Notes under the pieces: generated by a model
Database searches by the model: none
Seen by the model: the letters and a program-made list of their open reading frames with translations, nothing else
What the model was told of the DNA's origin: nothing
Made by a program: the position numbers and the translations under genes
Part shown: positions 45,260 through 54,064 of the stretch, one piece after another
Position numbering within the stretch: position 1 is the first letter of the stretch
Layout of the letters: each line of letters begins with the position of its first letter
NCBI RefSeq assembly: GCF_003837805.1
Contig: NZ_RQIT01000026.1
Coordinates: forward strand, 1 to 64,000
Length of the DNA: 64,000 bases
Reading direction: 5' to 3'
Origin: Bradyrhizobium sp. RP6
GTDB lineage: Bacteria > Pseudomonadota > Alphaproteobacteria > Rhizobiales > Xanthobacteraceae

Positions 45260-46207
45260 TCACTTGAACAGCGGCGTGCCCGGGACGAAGGCGTCGAAGG
45301 CCGCCCAGAACTGGGAGCGGTAGCGGTCCTGCTCCTGCAGGATCTCGTGCTTGGCGCCGGCGATCACGAGATGGGAGCCGGCGCGCAGGTGATAGGCGAA
45401 CTCCTCGATCGCCGCGGTCGAGACCACGCTGTCATTGGAGGCCGCCAGCATCAGGATCGGCTGGCGGATCTGGGAGGGGTAGTTCACGCGCTTGAAGGTG
45501 TGCATCGCACGGAAGGCGGTATCGGCCCAGGCGACCGTCGGTGACGCCAGTCCGAGCGTCGGATCCTCCTCCAGGATCGCGGCATTGCGCGCATAGCGCA
45601 CGGGATCGCTGGTCAGGGGATTGTTGATGAAGGGATCGAGCCCGGTGAGGCGGTCGCTACCGCCGGGAACGTAGCGGCCGCCCTGCCCGAGCAGGCGCAT
45701 CGTCTTGAGCAGCGCACGCACCGGGAACGAGGTGGTGCGTCCCGGCAGGTCGATCATCGGGGCCGACAGCACCATGCGGTCGAACCAGCGCTTGCCGGCA
45801 TGCGCCACCCGCAGCATCACCGTACCGCCCATCGAGTGGGCGAGCGCGAAGAACGGCGGCGGGCAATCCGGCAGCACCACCTGCTGCACGAAGGTCTCGA
45901 CGTCGATTTCGAAATCGGAGAAGTCGCGCACATAGCCCTTGCGCGGATCGCGCAGGCGGCGCGAGGAATGGCCCTGCCCGCGCCAGTCGATCATCGCCAC
46001 CGCAAAGCCGCGGTCGCGCAGGTCGCGCACGGTCTCGAAATATTTCTCGATCTGCTCGCCGCGTCCGGTGAAGACGCAGACGGTGCCCTTGCGGTTTGCC
46101 GGCGGCGCCCACCGCGCAAAGCGCAACTCGGCGCCATCGGGGGTCCTGATGGTGCCGCTGACGACGTTTTCGGGAACCGGATTGGACGGGATCGAGACCA
46201 GCGTCAT
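45260..46207 (-). CDS. Alpha/beta hydrolase (lysophospholipase/monoacylglycerol-lipase type)
   Basis: 315 residues from ATG 46207 (a TTG at 46225 adds six). Visible are GTVCVFTGRGEQIEKYFETV (oxyanion region, HGxxEH-like), MIDWRGQGHSSR, the nucleophile elbow FALAHSMGGTVML with Ser, and ILMLAASNDSVVSTAAIEEF with the acid, ending with the His in VIAGAKHEILQE. This is the serine-esterase pattern of PldB-type lysophospholipases. It converges with the cytochrome gene and is divergent from the heat-shock gene Hsp20. Confidence 0.92.
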   Translation of the reverse strand: MTLVSIPSNPVPENVVSGTIRTPDGAELRFARWAPPANRKGTVCVFTGRGEQIEKYFETVRDLRDRGFAVAMIDWRGQGHSSRRLRDPRKGYVRDFSDFEIDVETFVQQVVLPDCPPPFFALAHSMGGTVMLRVAHAGKRWFDRMVLSAPMIDLPGRTTSFPVRALLKTMRLLGQGGRYVPGGSDRLTGLDPFINNPLTSDPVRYARNAAILEEDPTLGLASPTVAWADTAFRAMHTFKRVNYPSQIRQPILMLAASNDSVVSTAAIEEFAYHLRAGSHLVIAGAKHEILQEQDRYRSQFWAAFDAFVPGTPLFK

Positions 46208-46265
46208 AGGCGGGAAGTACTGCAATCAAGGGGCTAAAGCGCCGAAAAGGCGCAAATGCCGCCCT

Positions 46266-46293
46266 CTTGAACGCCGTCTCGTTCCACCCATAT
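46266..46293 (+). promoter_or_regulatory. RpoH (sigma32)-type promoter of the hsp20 gene
   Basis: CTTGAA at 46266-46271 and CCCATAT at 46287-46293, spaced 15 bases. Both match heat-shock sigma consensus elements, about 120 bases before the start codon. The transcript would start near 46300. Confidence 0.65.
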
Positions 46294-46299
46294 CATTTT

Positions 46300-46412
46300 C
46301 GTGCAGGCCGCTACCAGTGTTTCGGAACCGGAACATCAGGCTGCACACAGAGATGAGCCCGGCCCGATTGGCGGGCGGGTTACCTAACAGTCGCTCAATG
46401 GAGGACTTGACC
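46300..46412 (+). promoter_or_regulatory. ROSE-type RNA thermometer (5' untranslated region)
   Basis: The last hairpin pairs AGTC (46389-46392) with GACT (46404-46407) and CTC (46394-46396) with GAG (46401-46403), leaving one bulged G at 46393 and a loop AATG. The Shine-Dalgarno GGAGGA is thus hidden. TCGCT at 46391-46395 is the UYGCU motif diagnostic of ROSE elements, known to melt at heat-shock temperature in Bradyrhizobium hsp genes. The leader length of about 110 nt fits. Confidence 0.8.
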
Positions 46413-46877
46413 ATGCGTACCTATGATCTCACCCCGTTTTATCGTTCCACCGTCGGCTTCGACCGCCTCTTCAACCTGCTCGACCAGGCCGGTTCGGACG
46501 GCAGCCCCGGTTATCCCCCCTACAACATCGAGCGCACCGGCGAGAACGCCTACCGCATCACCGTTGCGGTCTCCGGCTTCTCCAAGGATGAGCTCTCCAT
46601 CGTCGCGAAGGAAAACACGCTGACGATCAAGGGCGAGAAAGTCGCCAACGAGAACTCGAAGTCTGAAGTGCTCTACCGCGGCATCGCCGCGCGCGCCTTC
46701 GAGCGTGCCTTCCAGCTTGCCGACTTCGTGCAGGTGAAGGACGCTTCGCTCGAGAACGGGCTGCTTCACGTCGACCTCGTACGCGAGATTCCCGAGGCCA
46801 AGAAGCCGCGCCAGATCGCGATCAACGCCGGCGCCAAGGCGCAGGTGATCGAGGGCTCGGCCGCGCAAGCCGCCTAA
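46413..46877 (+). CDS. Hsp20 / alpha-crystallin small heat-shock protein
   Basis: 154 residues. MRTYDLTPFYRSTVGFDRLF is the class-A rhizobial start; the alpha-crystallin domain covers YNIERTGENAYRITVAVSGF to SLENGLLHVDLVREIPEAKK, including the conserved GxL (NGLLHV). It is an ATP-independent holdase that binds unfolding proteins in the cytoplasm, assembling into large oligomers. The upstream frame from 45939 is not part of it. Expression is controlled by an RpoH-like promoter and a ROSE thermometer, and the gene ends at a strong terminator (46903). Confidence 0.95.
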   Translation: MRTYDLTPFYRSTVGFDRLFNLLDQAGSDGSPGYPPYNIERTGENAYRITVAVSGFSKDELSIVAKENTLTIKGEKVANENSKSEVLYRGIAARAFERAFQLADFVQVKDASLENGLLHVDLVREIPEAKKPRQIAINAGAKAQVIEGSAAQAA

Positions 46878-46902
46878 GCCAAGCGAACTCCAAGTTACAA
46901 AA

Positions 46903-46929
46903 GCGCCCCGGTGCCCCGGGGCGCTTTTT
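46903..46929 (+). terminator. Intrinsic terminator of hsp20
   Basis: GCGCCCCGG (46903-46911), loop TGCC, CCGGGGCGC (46916-46924), then TTTTTC, beginning 25 bases after the stop. Confidence 0.9.
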
Positions 46930-47003
46930 CGTTGTGCATTGCATCACAGAGCGGTGAAGGGGAGTAACGCCGCCGTCTCTCCCTCCGTCCTTTGGGCACC
47001 GAC

Positions 47004-47045
47004 CCCAAGAACCGAACCCAAGAACCGAACCCAAGAACCGAACCC
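47004..47045. repeat. 13-bp tandem repeat, three copies
   Basis: CCCAAGAACCGAA three times head to tail (47004-47016, 47017-47029, 47030-47042), followed by a partial unit and AAGAC three times (47046-47060), directly before the ribosome site of the hydrolase gene at 47074. Confidence 0.9.
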
Positions 47046-47073
47046 AAGACAAGACAAGACGGAGAAAAAGATC

Positions 47074-47844
47074 ATGTCACTCTGGCGCAGCCTTCTCGTT
47101 GCCGCGAGCCTTTTGGCGGCTCCCCTCGGCCTTGCTCATGCGCAGACACCGCAAACGGTGAAGGCGAAGAACGTCGTGCTGGTGCACGGCGCCTGGGCCG
47201 ACGGCTCGAGCTGGTCGGAGGTGATCCCGATCCTGCAGGCTGCAGGCCTGCATGTCACCGCCGTACAGAATCCGCTGTCGTCGCTTGCGGACTCCATCGA
47301 GGCGACCAAGCGTGCGCTGGCCGACCAGGACGGGCCGACCGTGCTGGTCGCGCATTCCTGGGGTGGCACCGTGATCAGCCAGGTCGGCACCGACCCGAAG
47401 GTCACCGGGCTCGTCTACGTCGCCGCCCGCGCGCCCGATGCGAACGAGGATTTCGTGGCGCTGTCGAAGCAGTTTCCGACCGGGCCCGCGCGCGCGGGCA
47501 TCGTCGAGCGCGACGGCTACACCAAGCTCTCGGAAGACGCCTTCCTGAAATACTTCGCCAATGGCGTGAAACCGGAGCAGGCCAGGGAGCTCTATGCGGT
47601 GCAATGGCCCACGGCGGCCTCGATCTTCGCCGGCCGCACCACGGAAGCGGCGTGGCACGCCAAGCCGAGCTGGTACGCGGTGTCGAAGAACGATTACACC
47701 ATCAACCCCGATTTCGAGCGCTTCCTCGCCAAGCGCATGAACGCCACCACGATCGAGCTCGATGCCGGCCATCTCTCGCTGGTGTCGCATCCGAAGGAAG
47801 TCGCGAATCTGATCCTGGAGGCGGCGGGGTATCCGCGAAGCTGA
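47074..47844 (+). CDS. Exported alpha/beta hydrolase
   Basis: 256 residues from ATG 47074 with GGAG eleven bases upstream. A signal peptide is clear: MSLWRSLLVAASLLAAPLGL then AHAQ. The fold shows VVLVHGAWADGSSWSEVIPI (oxyanion HG), the nucleophile elbow VLVAHSWGGTVIS, and the C-terminal His in LDAGHLSLVSHP. This short-loop pattern (HGAWADGSSW, HSWGG) is common in the esterase/haloalkane-dehalogenase-like group that includes many annotated only as alpha/beta hydrolases. It is a single gene with a terminator at 47865. Confidence 0.93.
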   Translation: MSLWRSLLVAASLLAAPLGLAHAQTPQTVKAKNVVLVHGAWADGSSWSEVIPILQAAGLHVTAVQNPLSSLADSIEATKRALADQDGPTVLVAHSWGGTVISQVGTDPKVTGLVYVAARAPDANEDFVALSKQFPTGPARAGIVERDGYTKLSEDAFLKYFANGVKPEQARELYAVQWPTAASIFAGRTTEAAWHAKPSWYAVSKNDYTINPDFERFLAKRMNATTIELDAGHLSLVSHPKEVANLILEAAGYPRS

Positions 47845-47864
47845 GCGGCGATCGCCGTACTGCC

Positions 47865-47893
47865 AAAGCGCCCGAGATTTTCGGGCGCTTTTT
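47865..47893 (+). terminator. Intrinsic terminator
   Basis: AAAGCGCCCGA (47865-47875) pairs with TCGGGCGCTTT (47881-47891), followed by further T. It lies between two convergent genes and may serve both. Confidence 0.85.
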
Positions 47894-47939
47894 GAGACCA
47901 TTGGCGTGGCTCGCGCCACCGCGTCAAACTCGCGTCGCC

Positions 47940-48695
47940 CTAATCCAGCCCCTGCACGGCCGGCATCTCCTGCGTCGGCAGAATCGTCGCCGCGGGGTTG
48001 GCCTGACCAATTGTGGGCGCAGCGGCCTCGGCGGGCTTGGCCTGCACGGCGGCCGCTTGCTGCGAAGGCTGGGCCTGCGGTGCTTGAGCCTGCTGCGCTA
48101 CCGGCGCGGCCGGCTTCGCGGCAGCGACCGGCGTCTCGGCGCGCCGCGGGGCGGCCTTGGGCAGCGGCACGGCGCGGCTTGCCACATGCGGGATCGGAGC
48201 CGGCGGGCGCGGCGGGCCGCTGCGGATCGCGGTCGGCGGCGGCAGCGCGCTTTGCGGACCGTAAGGCGCGACCGCGCGTTCGTCATAGGCGGGCGCCATG
48301 CCGTAGGCGTCAGCGGCGGGCATGAAGCGGATGATCCGGCCGTCGCGGGCGTCGATCACCAGCCGGCCATCGTCGCCGCGGCGGTCGATCACCGCGATGG
48401 TGTAGACGCTGCCGCGCAGGCGCGGGATGCCGAGCGGTAAGAAGCCGTTTTCGCGCAGCACCGCGTAGACCTCGGTTGATGGCAACAACACCAGCGCCGG
48501 ACTGCGTTCCTCGTAGCCATAGCCGTAACCGTAACGCGGGGACGGCGGGACAGCCTCCGGCGCGTAGGGGGCGTCGAAATCCGACACCGCGATCACAGCC
48601 CCTCTCGCGATACCGCTGGCGGGAACCTGGGCATGGCCCGCGCTTGCGGCCAGCACCAGCGCTGCGGCGGCCACACATCCTGTGAAAAATTTCAT
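47940..48695 (-). CDS. Periplasmic protein with Ala/Pro-rich tail, unknown function
   Basis: 251 residues from ATG 48695; the longer frame to 49217 is not protein-like. MKFFTGCVAAAALVLAASAG, HAQ is the signal peptide. The middle (LLPSTEVYAVLRENGFLPLG, RGSVYTIAVIDRRGDDGRLV, IDARDGRIIRFMPA) is a compact folded domain resembling PepSY-like or other beta-hairpin domains. The last 100 residues are an Ala/Pro/Gln-rich, presumably disordered tail (AAKPAAPVAQQAQAPQAQPS). I recall this layout in many Bradyrhizobium proteins of unknown function. It is a single gene. Confidence 0.8.
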   Translation of the reverse strand: MKFFTGCVAAAALVLAASAGHAQVPASGIARGAVIAVSDFDAPYAPEAVPPSPRYGYGYGYEERSPALVLLPSTEVYAVLRENGFLPLGIPRLRGSVYTIAVIDRRGDDGRLVIDARDGRIIRFMPAADAYGMAPAYDERAVAPYGPQSALPPPTAIRSGPPRPPAPIPHVASRAVPLPKAAPRRAETPVAAAKPAAPVAQQAQAPQAQPSQQAAAVQAKPAEAAAPTIGQANPAATILPTQEMPAVQGLD

Positions 48696-49185
48696 GGTCG
48701 AGACGCTCCTGTCAGACCCCCCGATGGCCGCCCTCTTTCGCTTCTCGCGGCGTGGCGCGCCTTCCGAAGGGTTGATCCGAAGCTTCGTTGCGGATTTCGG
48801 CGCGCGCGGGGCCGGATCGCGGCGCGTTTGCTTCAAAACCGGGGCCGCGCAACTTTTGGAAAGCGATTGATTGACATATCGGGAATCGGGACTTCCGCAC
48901 GCTTGTGTGCTAGACAAAAATTTGGCAAGGTGATGGTTAGGACAGGAAGACTGTCTCAATTTTGCTTGCGGTTCCGGCACAGGGATTGCAGCGAAAACCG
49001 ATGCTCTCGAGCGTCGGCAAGGTACCAGGCAAAGCCGTTCTCGGGGACGAAGAGCGCCTAGGCCTGAATTTAAGAAAATGCGGCTCGCAGCGGACGAGCG
49101 GTGGCCCAGAAGCGGGTGCCGCGGGACGCCCAAGGTGCGCCGAAGGTGGCGGTGAGGCAGCTTGCCGCATGGAGAGGACAGAGCA
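48696..49185. other. Upstream region of gltB
   Basis: About 490 bases between divergent starts. It must contain the promoters of both genes. A TTGACA at 48871-48876 is visible, without a clear -10 partner. No operon regulator site was recognised. Confidence 0.4.
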
Positions 49186-52100
49186 ATGAACGGGTCGCAA
49201 TTCGAGCGCGCAAACATCGTGGCAGAAGAGCTGTCGGCGACGGTCGCCTCGAAAACGACTGACCCGATTCAGGAACACAATTCGCGTCCCAAAGCCGAGG
49301 GCCTCTACGATCCGAGCCTGGAGAAGGATTCCTGCGGTGTCGGCTTCATCGCCAACATCAAGGGCAAGAAGTCGCACGAGATCGTCTCGGACGCGCTGAG
49401 CATCCTCTGCAATCTCGAGCATCGCGGCGCCGTCGGTGCCGACCCGCGCGCCGGTGACGGCGCCGGCATCCTGGTGCAGATCCCGCACGCCTTCTTCAGC
49501 CGCAAGGCCAAGGAGCTCGGCTTTGCGCTGCCGGGTCCCGGCGAATACGCCATCGGCGCGCTGTTCATGCCGCGCGACACCGCCTGGCGCAATGTCATCA
49601 AGAGCATCATCGCCGACCAGATCAGGGAAGAGGGCCTGACCCTGCTCGGCTGGCGCGACGTGCCGACCGACAATTCCTCGCTCGGCGTCACCGTGAAGCC
49701 GACCGAGCCCGCCTGCATGCAGGTGTTCATCGGCCGCAACGGCACCGCCAAGACCGAGGACGAATTCGAGCGCCGGCTCTACATCCTGCGCAAGTCGATC
49801 TCGCAGGCGATCTACCAGCGCCGCGACCGCGGCCTTGCGGGCTATTATCCTTGCTCGATGTCCTGCCGCACCGTGATCTACAAGGGCATGTTCCTCGCCG
49901 ACCAGCTCGGCAAGTACTATCCCGACCTGCACGAGAAGGACTTCGAGAGCGCGCTGGCCCTCGTCCACCAGCGCTTCTCGACCAATACCTTCCCGGCCTG
50001 GTCGCTGGCGCATCCCTACCGCATGATCGCGCATAACGGCGAGATCAACACGCTGCGCGGCAACACCAACTGGATGGCGGCGCGCCAGGCTTCGGTCAGC
50101 TCCGAGCTCTACGGCAAGGACATCAACCGGCTCTGGCCGATCTCCTATGAGGGCCAGTCCGACACCGCCTGCTTCGACAACGCGCTCGAATTCCTGGTGC
50201 AGGGCGGCTACTCGCTGCCACACGCCGTGATGATGATGATTCCGGAGGCGTGGGCCGGCAATCCCTTGATGGATGAGAAGCGCCGCGCCTTCTACGAATA
50301 TCATGCCGCGCTGATGGAGCCGTGGGACGGCCCCGCCGCGATCGCCTTCACCGACGGCCGCCAGATCGGCGCCACGCTCGACCGCAACGGCCTCAGGCCC
50401 GCGCGCTATCTCGTCACCAAGGACGACCGCATCGTGATGGCGTCCGAGATGGGCGTGCTGACCATCCCCGAGGACCAGATCATCACCAAGTGGCGCCTGC
50501 AGCCGGGCAAGATGCTGCTGGTCGACCTCGAACAGGGACGCCTGATCCCGGACGACGAGATCAAGGCCGAGCTCGCCAAGAGCCATCCCTACAAGGAGTG
50601 GCTGGAGCGGACCCAGATCGTGCTGGAGGAGCTGCCGAAGGTTGCGACCACCGGCGTGCGCTCCAACCTGTCGCTGCTCGATCGCCAGCAGGCGTTCGGC
50701 TACAGCCAGGAAGACATCACCATCCTGATGACGCCGATGGCGGCCACGGGCGAGGAAGCCGCGGGATCGATGGGCAACGACACGCCGATCTCGGCGCTGT
50801 CGGACAGGGCCAAGCCGCTGTTCACCTACTTCAAGCAGAACTTCGCGCAGGTCACCAACCCGCCGATCGACCCGATCCGCGAGGAGCTGGTGATGAGCCT
50901 CGTCTCCATCATCGGACCGCGGCCGAACCTATTCGACCTCCAGGGCATGGCCACGACCAAGCGCCTCGAGGTGCGCCAGCCGATCCTGACCGATGCGGAT
51001 CTGGAAAAGATCCGCTCGATCTCGGACGTGGCGGAGTCTCATTTCAAGTCGCGCACGCTCGACACCACCTTCCATGCCGGGCTCGGCGCGGCCGGCATGG
51101 ACCAAGTGCTCGACGAACTCTGCGCGCGCGCCGAAAGCGCGGTGCGCGAGGGCGTCAACATCATCATCCTGTCCGACCGCATGGTCGGCACCGACCGGGT
51201 GCCGATCCCGGCACTGCTGGCCTGCGCCGCCGTGCATCATCATCTGATCCGCGTCGGACTGCGCACCTCGGTCGGTCTCGTCGTCGAATCCGGCGAGCCG
51301 CGCGAAGTGCATCACTTCGCCTGCCTCGCCGGCTACGGCGCCGAAGCGATCAATCCTTATCTGGCGTTCGAGACCATCATCGCGATGAAGGACCGGCTGC
51401 CCGGCTCGCTCGACGACTACGAGATCGTCAAGCGCTACATCAAGTCGATCGGCAAGGGCCTGCTCAAGGTGATGTCCAAGATGGGCATCTCGACCTACCA
51501 GTCCTATTGCGGCGCGCAGATCTTCGACGCGGTCGGCCTCAAGGCCGACTTCGTGTCGAAGTTCTTCGCGGGCACGCATACCCGGGTCGAGGGCGTCGGC
51601 TTGGCCGAGATCGCGGAAGAAGCCGTGCGCCGCCATGCCGATGCGTTCGGCGAGGCGCAGGTCTACAAGACCGCGCTCGACGTCGGCGGCGAATATGCCT
51701 ATCGCAGCCGCGGCGAGGACCATGCCTGGACCGCCGAGTCTGTGTCGCTGCTCCAGCACGCCGCGCGCGGCAATTCGCAGGAGCGCTACCGCGCCTTCGC
51801 CAAGATCCTGAACGAGCAGTCCGAGCGCCTGCTGACGCTGCGAGGCCTGTTCCGGATCAAGAGCGCGGAGGAGGAGAAGCGCAAGCCCATCCCGCTCGAC
51901 CAGGTCGAGCCGGCCAAGGATATCGTCAGGCGCTTCGCCACGGGCGCGATGAGTTTCGGCTCGATCTCGCGCGAGGCTCACACCACGCTCGCGATCGCCA
52001 TGAACCGGATCGGCGGCAAGTCGAACACCGGCGAAGGCGGCGAGGAAGCCGACCGCTTCAAGCCGATGCCGAACGGCGATTCCATGCGCTCGGCGATCAA

Positions 52101-53919
52101 GCAGGTCGCCTCGGGCCGCTTCGGCGTCACCACGGAGTATCTCGTCAACTCCGACATGATGCAGATCAAGATGGCGCAAGGCGCCAAGCCCGGCGAAGGC
52201 GGCCAGCTGCCCGGCCACAAGGTCGACGCGACCATCGCAAAGGTCCGGCACTCGACGCCGGGCGTCGGCCTGATCTCGCCGCCGCCGCACCACGACATCT
52301 ACTCGATCGAGGATCTGGCGCAGCTCATCTACGACCTCAAGAACGTCAACCCGACGGGCGACGTTTCGGTCAAGCTCGTCTCCGAGATCGGCGTCGGCAC
52401 GGTGGCCGCGGGCGTTGCCAAGGCGCGCGCCGACCATGTCACCATCGCGGGCTTCGAGGGCGGCACGGGTGCTTCGCCGCTGACCTCGATCAAGCACGCT
52501 GGCTCGCCGTGGGAGATCGGCCTCGCCGAAACCCATCAGACGCTGGTGCGCGAACGGCTGCGCAGCCGCATCGTGGTTCAGGTGGACGGCGGCTTCCGTA
52601 CCGGCCGTGACGTCGTGATCGGCGCGCTGCTCGGCGCCGACGAGTTCGGCTTTGCCACTGCGCCCTTGATCGCGGCCGGCTGCATCATGATGCGCAAGTG
52701 CCATCTCAACACCTGCCCGGTCGGCGTCGCGACGCAGGACCCCGTCCTGCGCAAGCGCTTCACCGGCCAGCCCGAGCACGTGATCAACTACTTCTTCTTC
52801 GTTGCCGAGGAAGTCCGCGAGATCATGGCGAGCCTCGGCTTCCGCACCTTCAACGAGATGGTCGGCCAGGTGCAGCTGCTCGACCAGACCAAGCTGGTCG
52901 CGCACTGGAAGGCCAAGGGCCTCGATTTCTCCAAGCTCTTCCTCAAGCAGAAGGAAGAGAAGGGCCAGAAGATCTATCATTCCGAGCGCCAGAACCATCA
53001 TCTGGAGGCGGTGCTCGACCGCACGCTGATCGAGCGGGCGCAGCCCGCGCTCGACCGCGGCGCGCCGGTGAAGATCGAGGCCGCGATCAACAGCACCAAC
53101 CGCTCCGCCGGCGCCATGCTGTCGGGCGCGGTGGCCAAGATCTACGGCCATGCCGGCCTGCCGCACGACACGATCCATGTCAGCCTCAAGGGCACCGCCG
53201 GGCAGGCCTTCGGCGCGTGGCTCGCCCACGGCGTCACCTTCGAGCTCGAGGGTGAAGGCAACGACTATGTCGGCAAGGGCCTCTCGGGCGGCAAGATCAT
53301 CGTCAAGCCGCCGAAGAACTCCGCGATCGTGCCGGAAGAGAGCATCATCGTCGGCAACACCGTGATGTACGGCGCGATCGAGGGCGAATGCTACTTCCGC
53401 GGCATCGCCGGCGAACGTTTTGCCGTGCGCAATTCCGGCGCCGTCGCGGTGGTCGAAGGCGCCGGCGATCATTGCTGCGAATACATGACCGGCGGCATCG
53501 TGGTCGTGCTCGGCAAGACCGGGCGCAACTTCGCGGCCGGCATGTCCGGCGGCATCGCCTATGTGCTGGACGAGGCTGGCGACTTCGACAAGCTGTGCAA
53601 CCTCAGCATGGTCGAGCTCGAGCCGGTGCTGTCGGAGGAGCTGATCAACGCCGGCACCTATCACCATTCCGGTGATCTCGAGGCGCACGGCCGGGTCGAC
53701 GTGTTCAGGAACCTGCTCGCCTCCGATGTCGAGCGCCTGCACGTCCTGATCTCGCGCCATGCCAAGGCGACCGGCTCCAAGCGCGCCGCCGACATCCTCG
53801 CCAAATGGAAGGAATGGCTGCCCAAATTCCGCAAGGTGATGCCGGTCGAGTACCGGCGCGCGCTGCGCGAGATGGCCGCCAACGCGGACGCCGAGCCGAA
53901 AATCGCGATCGGGGCGTAA
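49186..53919 (+). CDS. gltB: Glutamate synthase large subunit
   Basis: 1577 residues from ATG 49186, with GGAGAGGA in front; the frame from 49162 is also open. It makes two glutamate from glutamine and 2-oxoglutarate with NADPH. The class-II amidotransferase Cys is residue 50 (KDSCGVGF, probably exposed by removal of the leader peptide); LEHRGAVGADPRAGDGAGIL follows. The synthase centre has the FMN barrel (HTPGVGLISPPPHHDIYSIE-type segment) and the 3Fe-4S cysteines in GCIMMRKCHLNTCPVG (1166, 1172, 1177). The C-terminal beta-helix carries GEGNDYVGKGLSGGKI. It pairs with gltD 145 bases downstream. The system takes up ammonium together with glutamine synthetase. Confidence 0.98.
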   Translation: MNGSQFERANIVAEELSATVASKTTDPIQEHNSRPKAEGLYDPSLEKDSCGVGFIANIKGKKSHEIVSDALSILCNLEHRGAVGADPRAGDGAGILVQIPHAFFSRKAKELGFALPGPGEYAIGALFMPRDTAWRNVIKSIIADQIREEGLTLLGWRDVPTDNSSLGVTVKPTEPACMQVFIGRNGTAKTEDEFERRLYILRKSISQAIYQRRDRGLAGYYPCSMSCRTVIYKGMFLADQLGKYYPDLHEKDFESALALVHQRFSTNTFPAWSLAHPYRMIAHNGEINTLRGNTNWMAARQASVSSELYGKDINRLWPISYEGQSDTACFDNALEFLVQGGYSLPHAVMMMIPEAWAGNPLMDEKRRAFYEYHAALMEPWDGPAAIAFTDGRQIGATLDRNGLRPARYLVTKDDRIVMASEMGVLTIPEDQIITKWRLQPGKMLLVDLEQGRLIPDDEIKAELAKSHPYKEWLERTQIVLEELPKVATTGVRSNLSLLDRQQAFGYSQEDITILMTPMAATGEEAAGSMGNDTPISALSDRAKPLFTYFKQNFAQVTNPPIDPIREELVMSLVSIIGPRPNLFDLQGMATTKRLEVRQPILTDADLEKIRSISDVAESHFKSRTLDTTFHAGLGAAGMDQVLDELCARAESAVREGVNIIILSDRMVGTDRVPIPALLACAAVHHHLIRVGLRTSVGLVVESGEPREVHHFACLAGYGAEAINPYLAFETIIAMKDRLPGSLDDYEIVKRYIKSIGKGLLKVMSKMGISTYQSYCGAQIFDAVGLKADFVSKFFAGTHTRVEGVGLAEIAEEAVRRHADAFGEAQVYKTALDVGGEYAYRSRGEDHAWTAESVSLLQHAARGNSQERYRAFAKILNEQSERLLTLRGLFRIKSAEEEKRKPIPLDQVEPAKDIVRRFATGAMSFGSISREAHTTLAIAMNRIGGKSNTGEGGEEADRFKPMPNGDSMRSAIKQVASGRFGVTTEYLVNSDMMQIKMAQGAKPGEGGQLPGHKVDATIAKVRHSTPGVGLISPPPHHDIYSIEDLAQLIYDLKNVNPTGDVSVKLVSEIGVGTVAAGVAKARADHVTIAGFEGGTGASPLTSIKHAGSPWEIGLAETHQTLVRERLRSRIVVQVDGGFRTGRDVVIGALLGADEFGFATAPLIAAGCIMMRKCHLNTCPVGVATQDPVLRKRFTGQPEHVINYFFFVAEEVREIMASLGFRTFNEMVGQVQLLDQTKLVAHWKAKGLDFSKLFLKQKEEKGQKIYHSERQNHHLEAVLDRTLIERAQPALDRGAPVKIEAAINSTNRSAGAMLSGAVAKIYGHAGLPHDTIHVSLKGTAGQAFGAWLAHGVTFELEGEGNDYVGKGLSGGKIIVKPPKNSAIVPEESIIVGNTVMYGAIEGECYFRGIAGERFAVRNSGAVAVVEGAGDHCCEYMTGGIVVVLGKTGRNFAAGMSGGIAYVLDEAGDFDKLCNLSMVELEPVLSEELINAGTYHHSGDLEAHGRVDVFRNLLASDVERLHVLISRHAKATGSKRAADILAKWKEWLPKFRKVMPVEYRRALREMAANADAEPKIAIGA

Positions 53920-53931
53920 GGCATTACACCT

Positions 53932-54017
53932 CGTCATTGCTAGCGAAGCGAAGCAATCCAGAATCTCTCCACGGAAAAAGACTGGATTGCTCCGTCGCTT
54001 CGCTCCTCGCAATGACG
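53932..54017. repeat. Palindromic element between gltB and gltD
   Basis: CGTCATTGC (53932-53940) ... GCAATGACG (54009-54017), with a further GCGAAGCGAAGCAATCCAG / CTGGATTGC-type pairing inside. It is a RPE-like interspersed palindrome of rhizobia and could form a long hairpin in the gltBD message. Confidence 0.85.
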
Positions 54018-54064
54018 GTGAGCAAACAACAAGACGAACTTAAGCGGCAGGGACTTCGGGTTTA

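Noticed and set aside
50929..54012. 1027-codon minus-strand frame opposite gltB
   Set aside because: Antisense shadow caused by GC-rich third positions; gltB itself has all family motifs.
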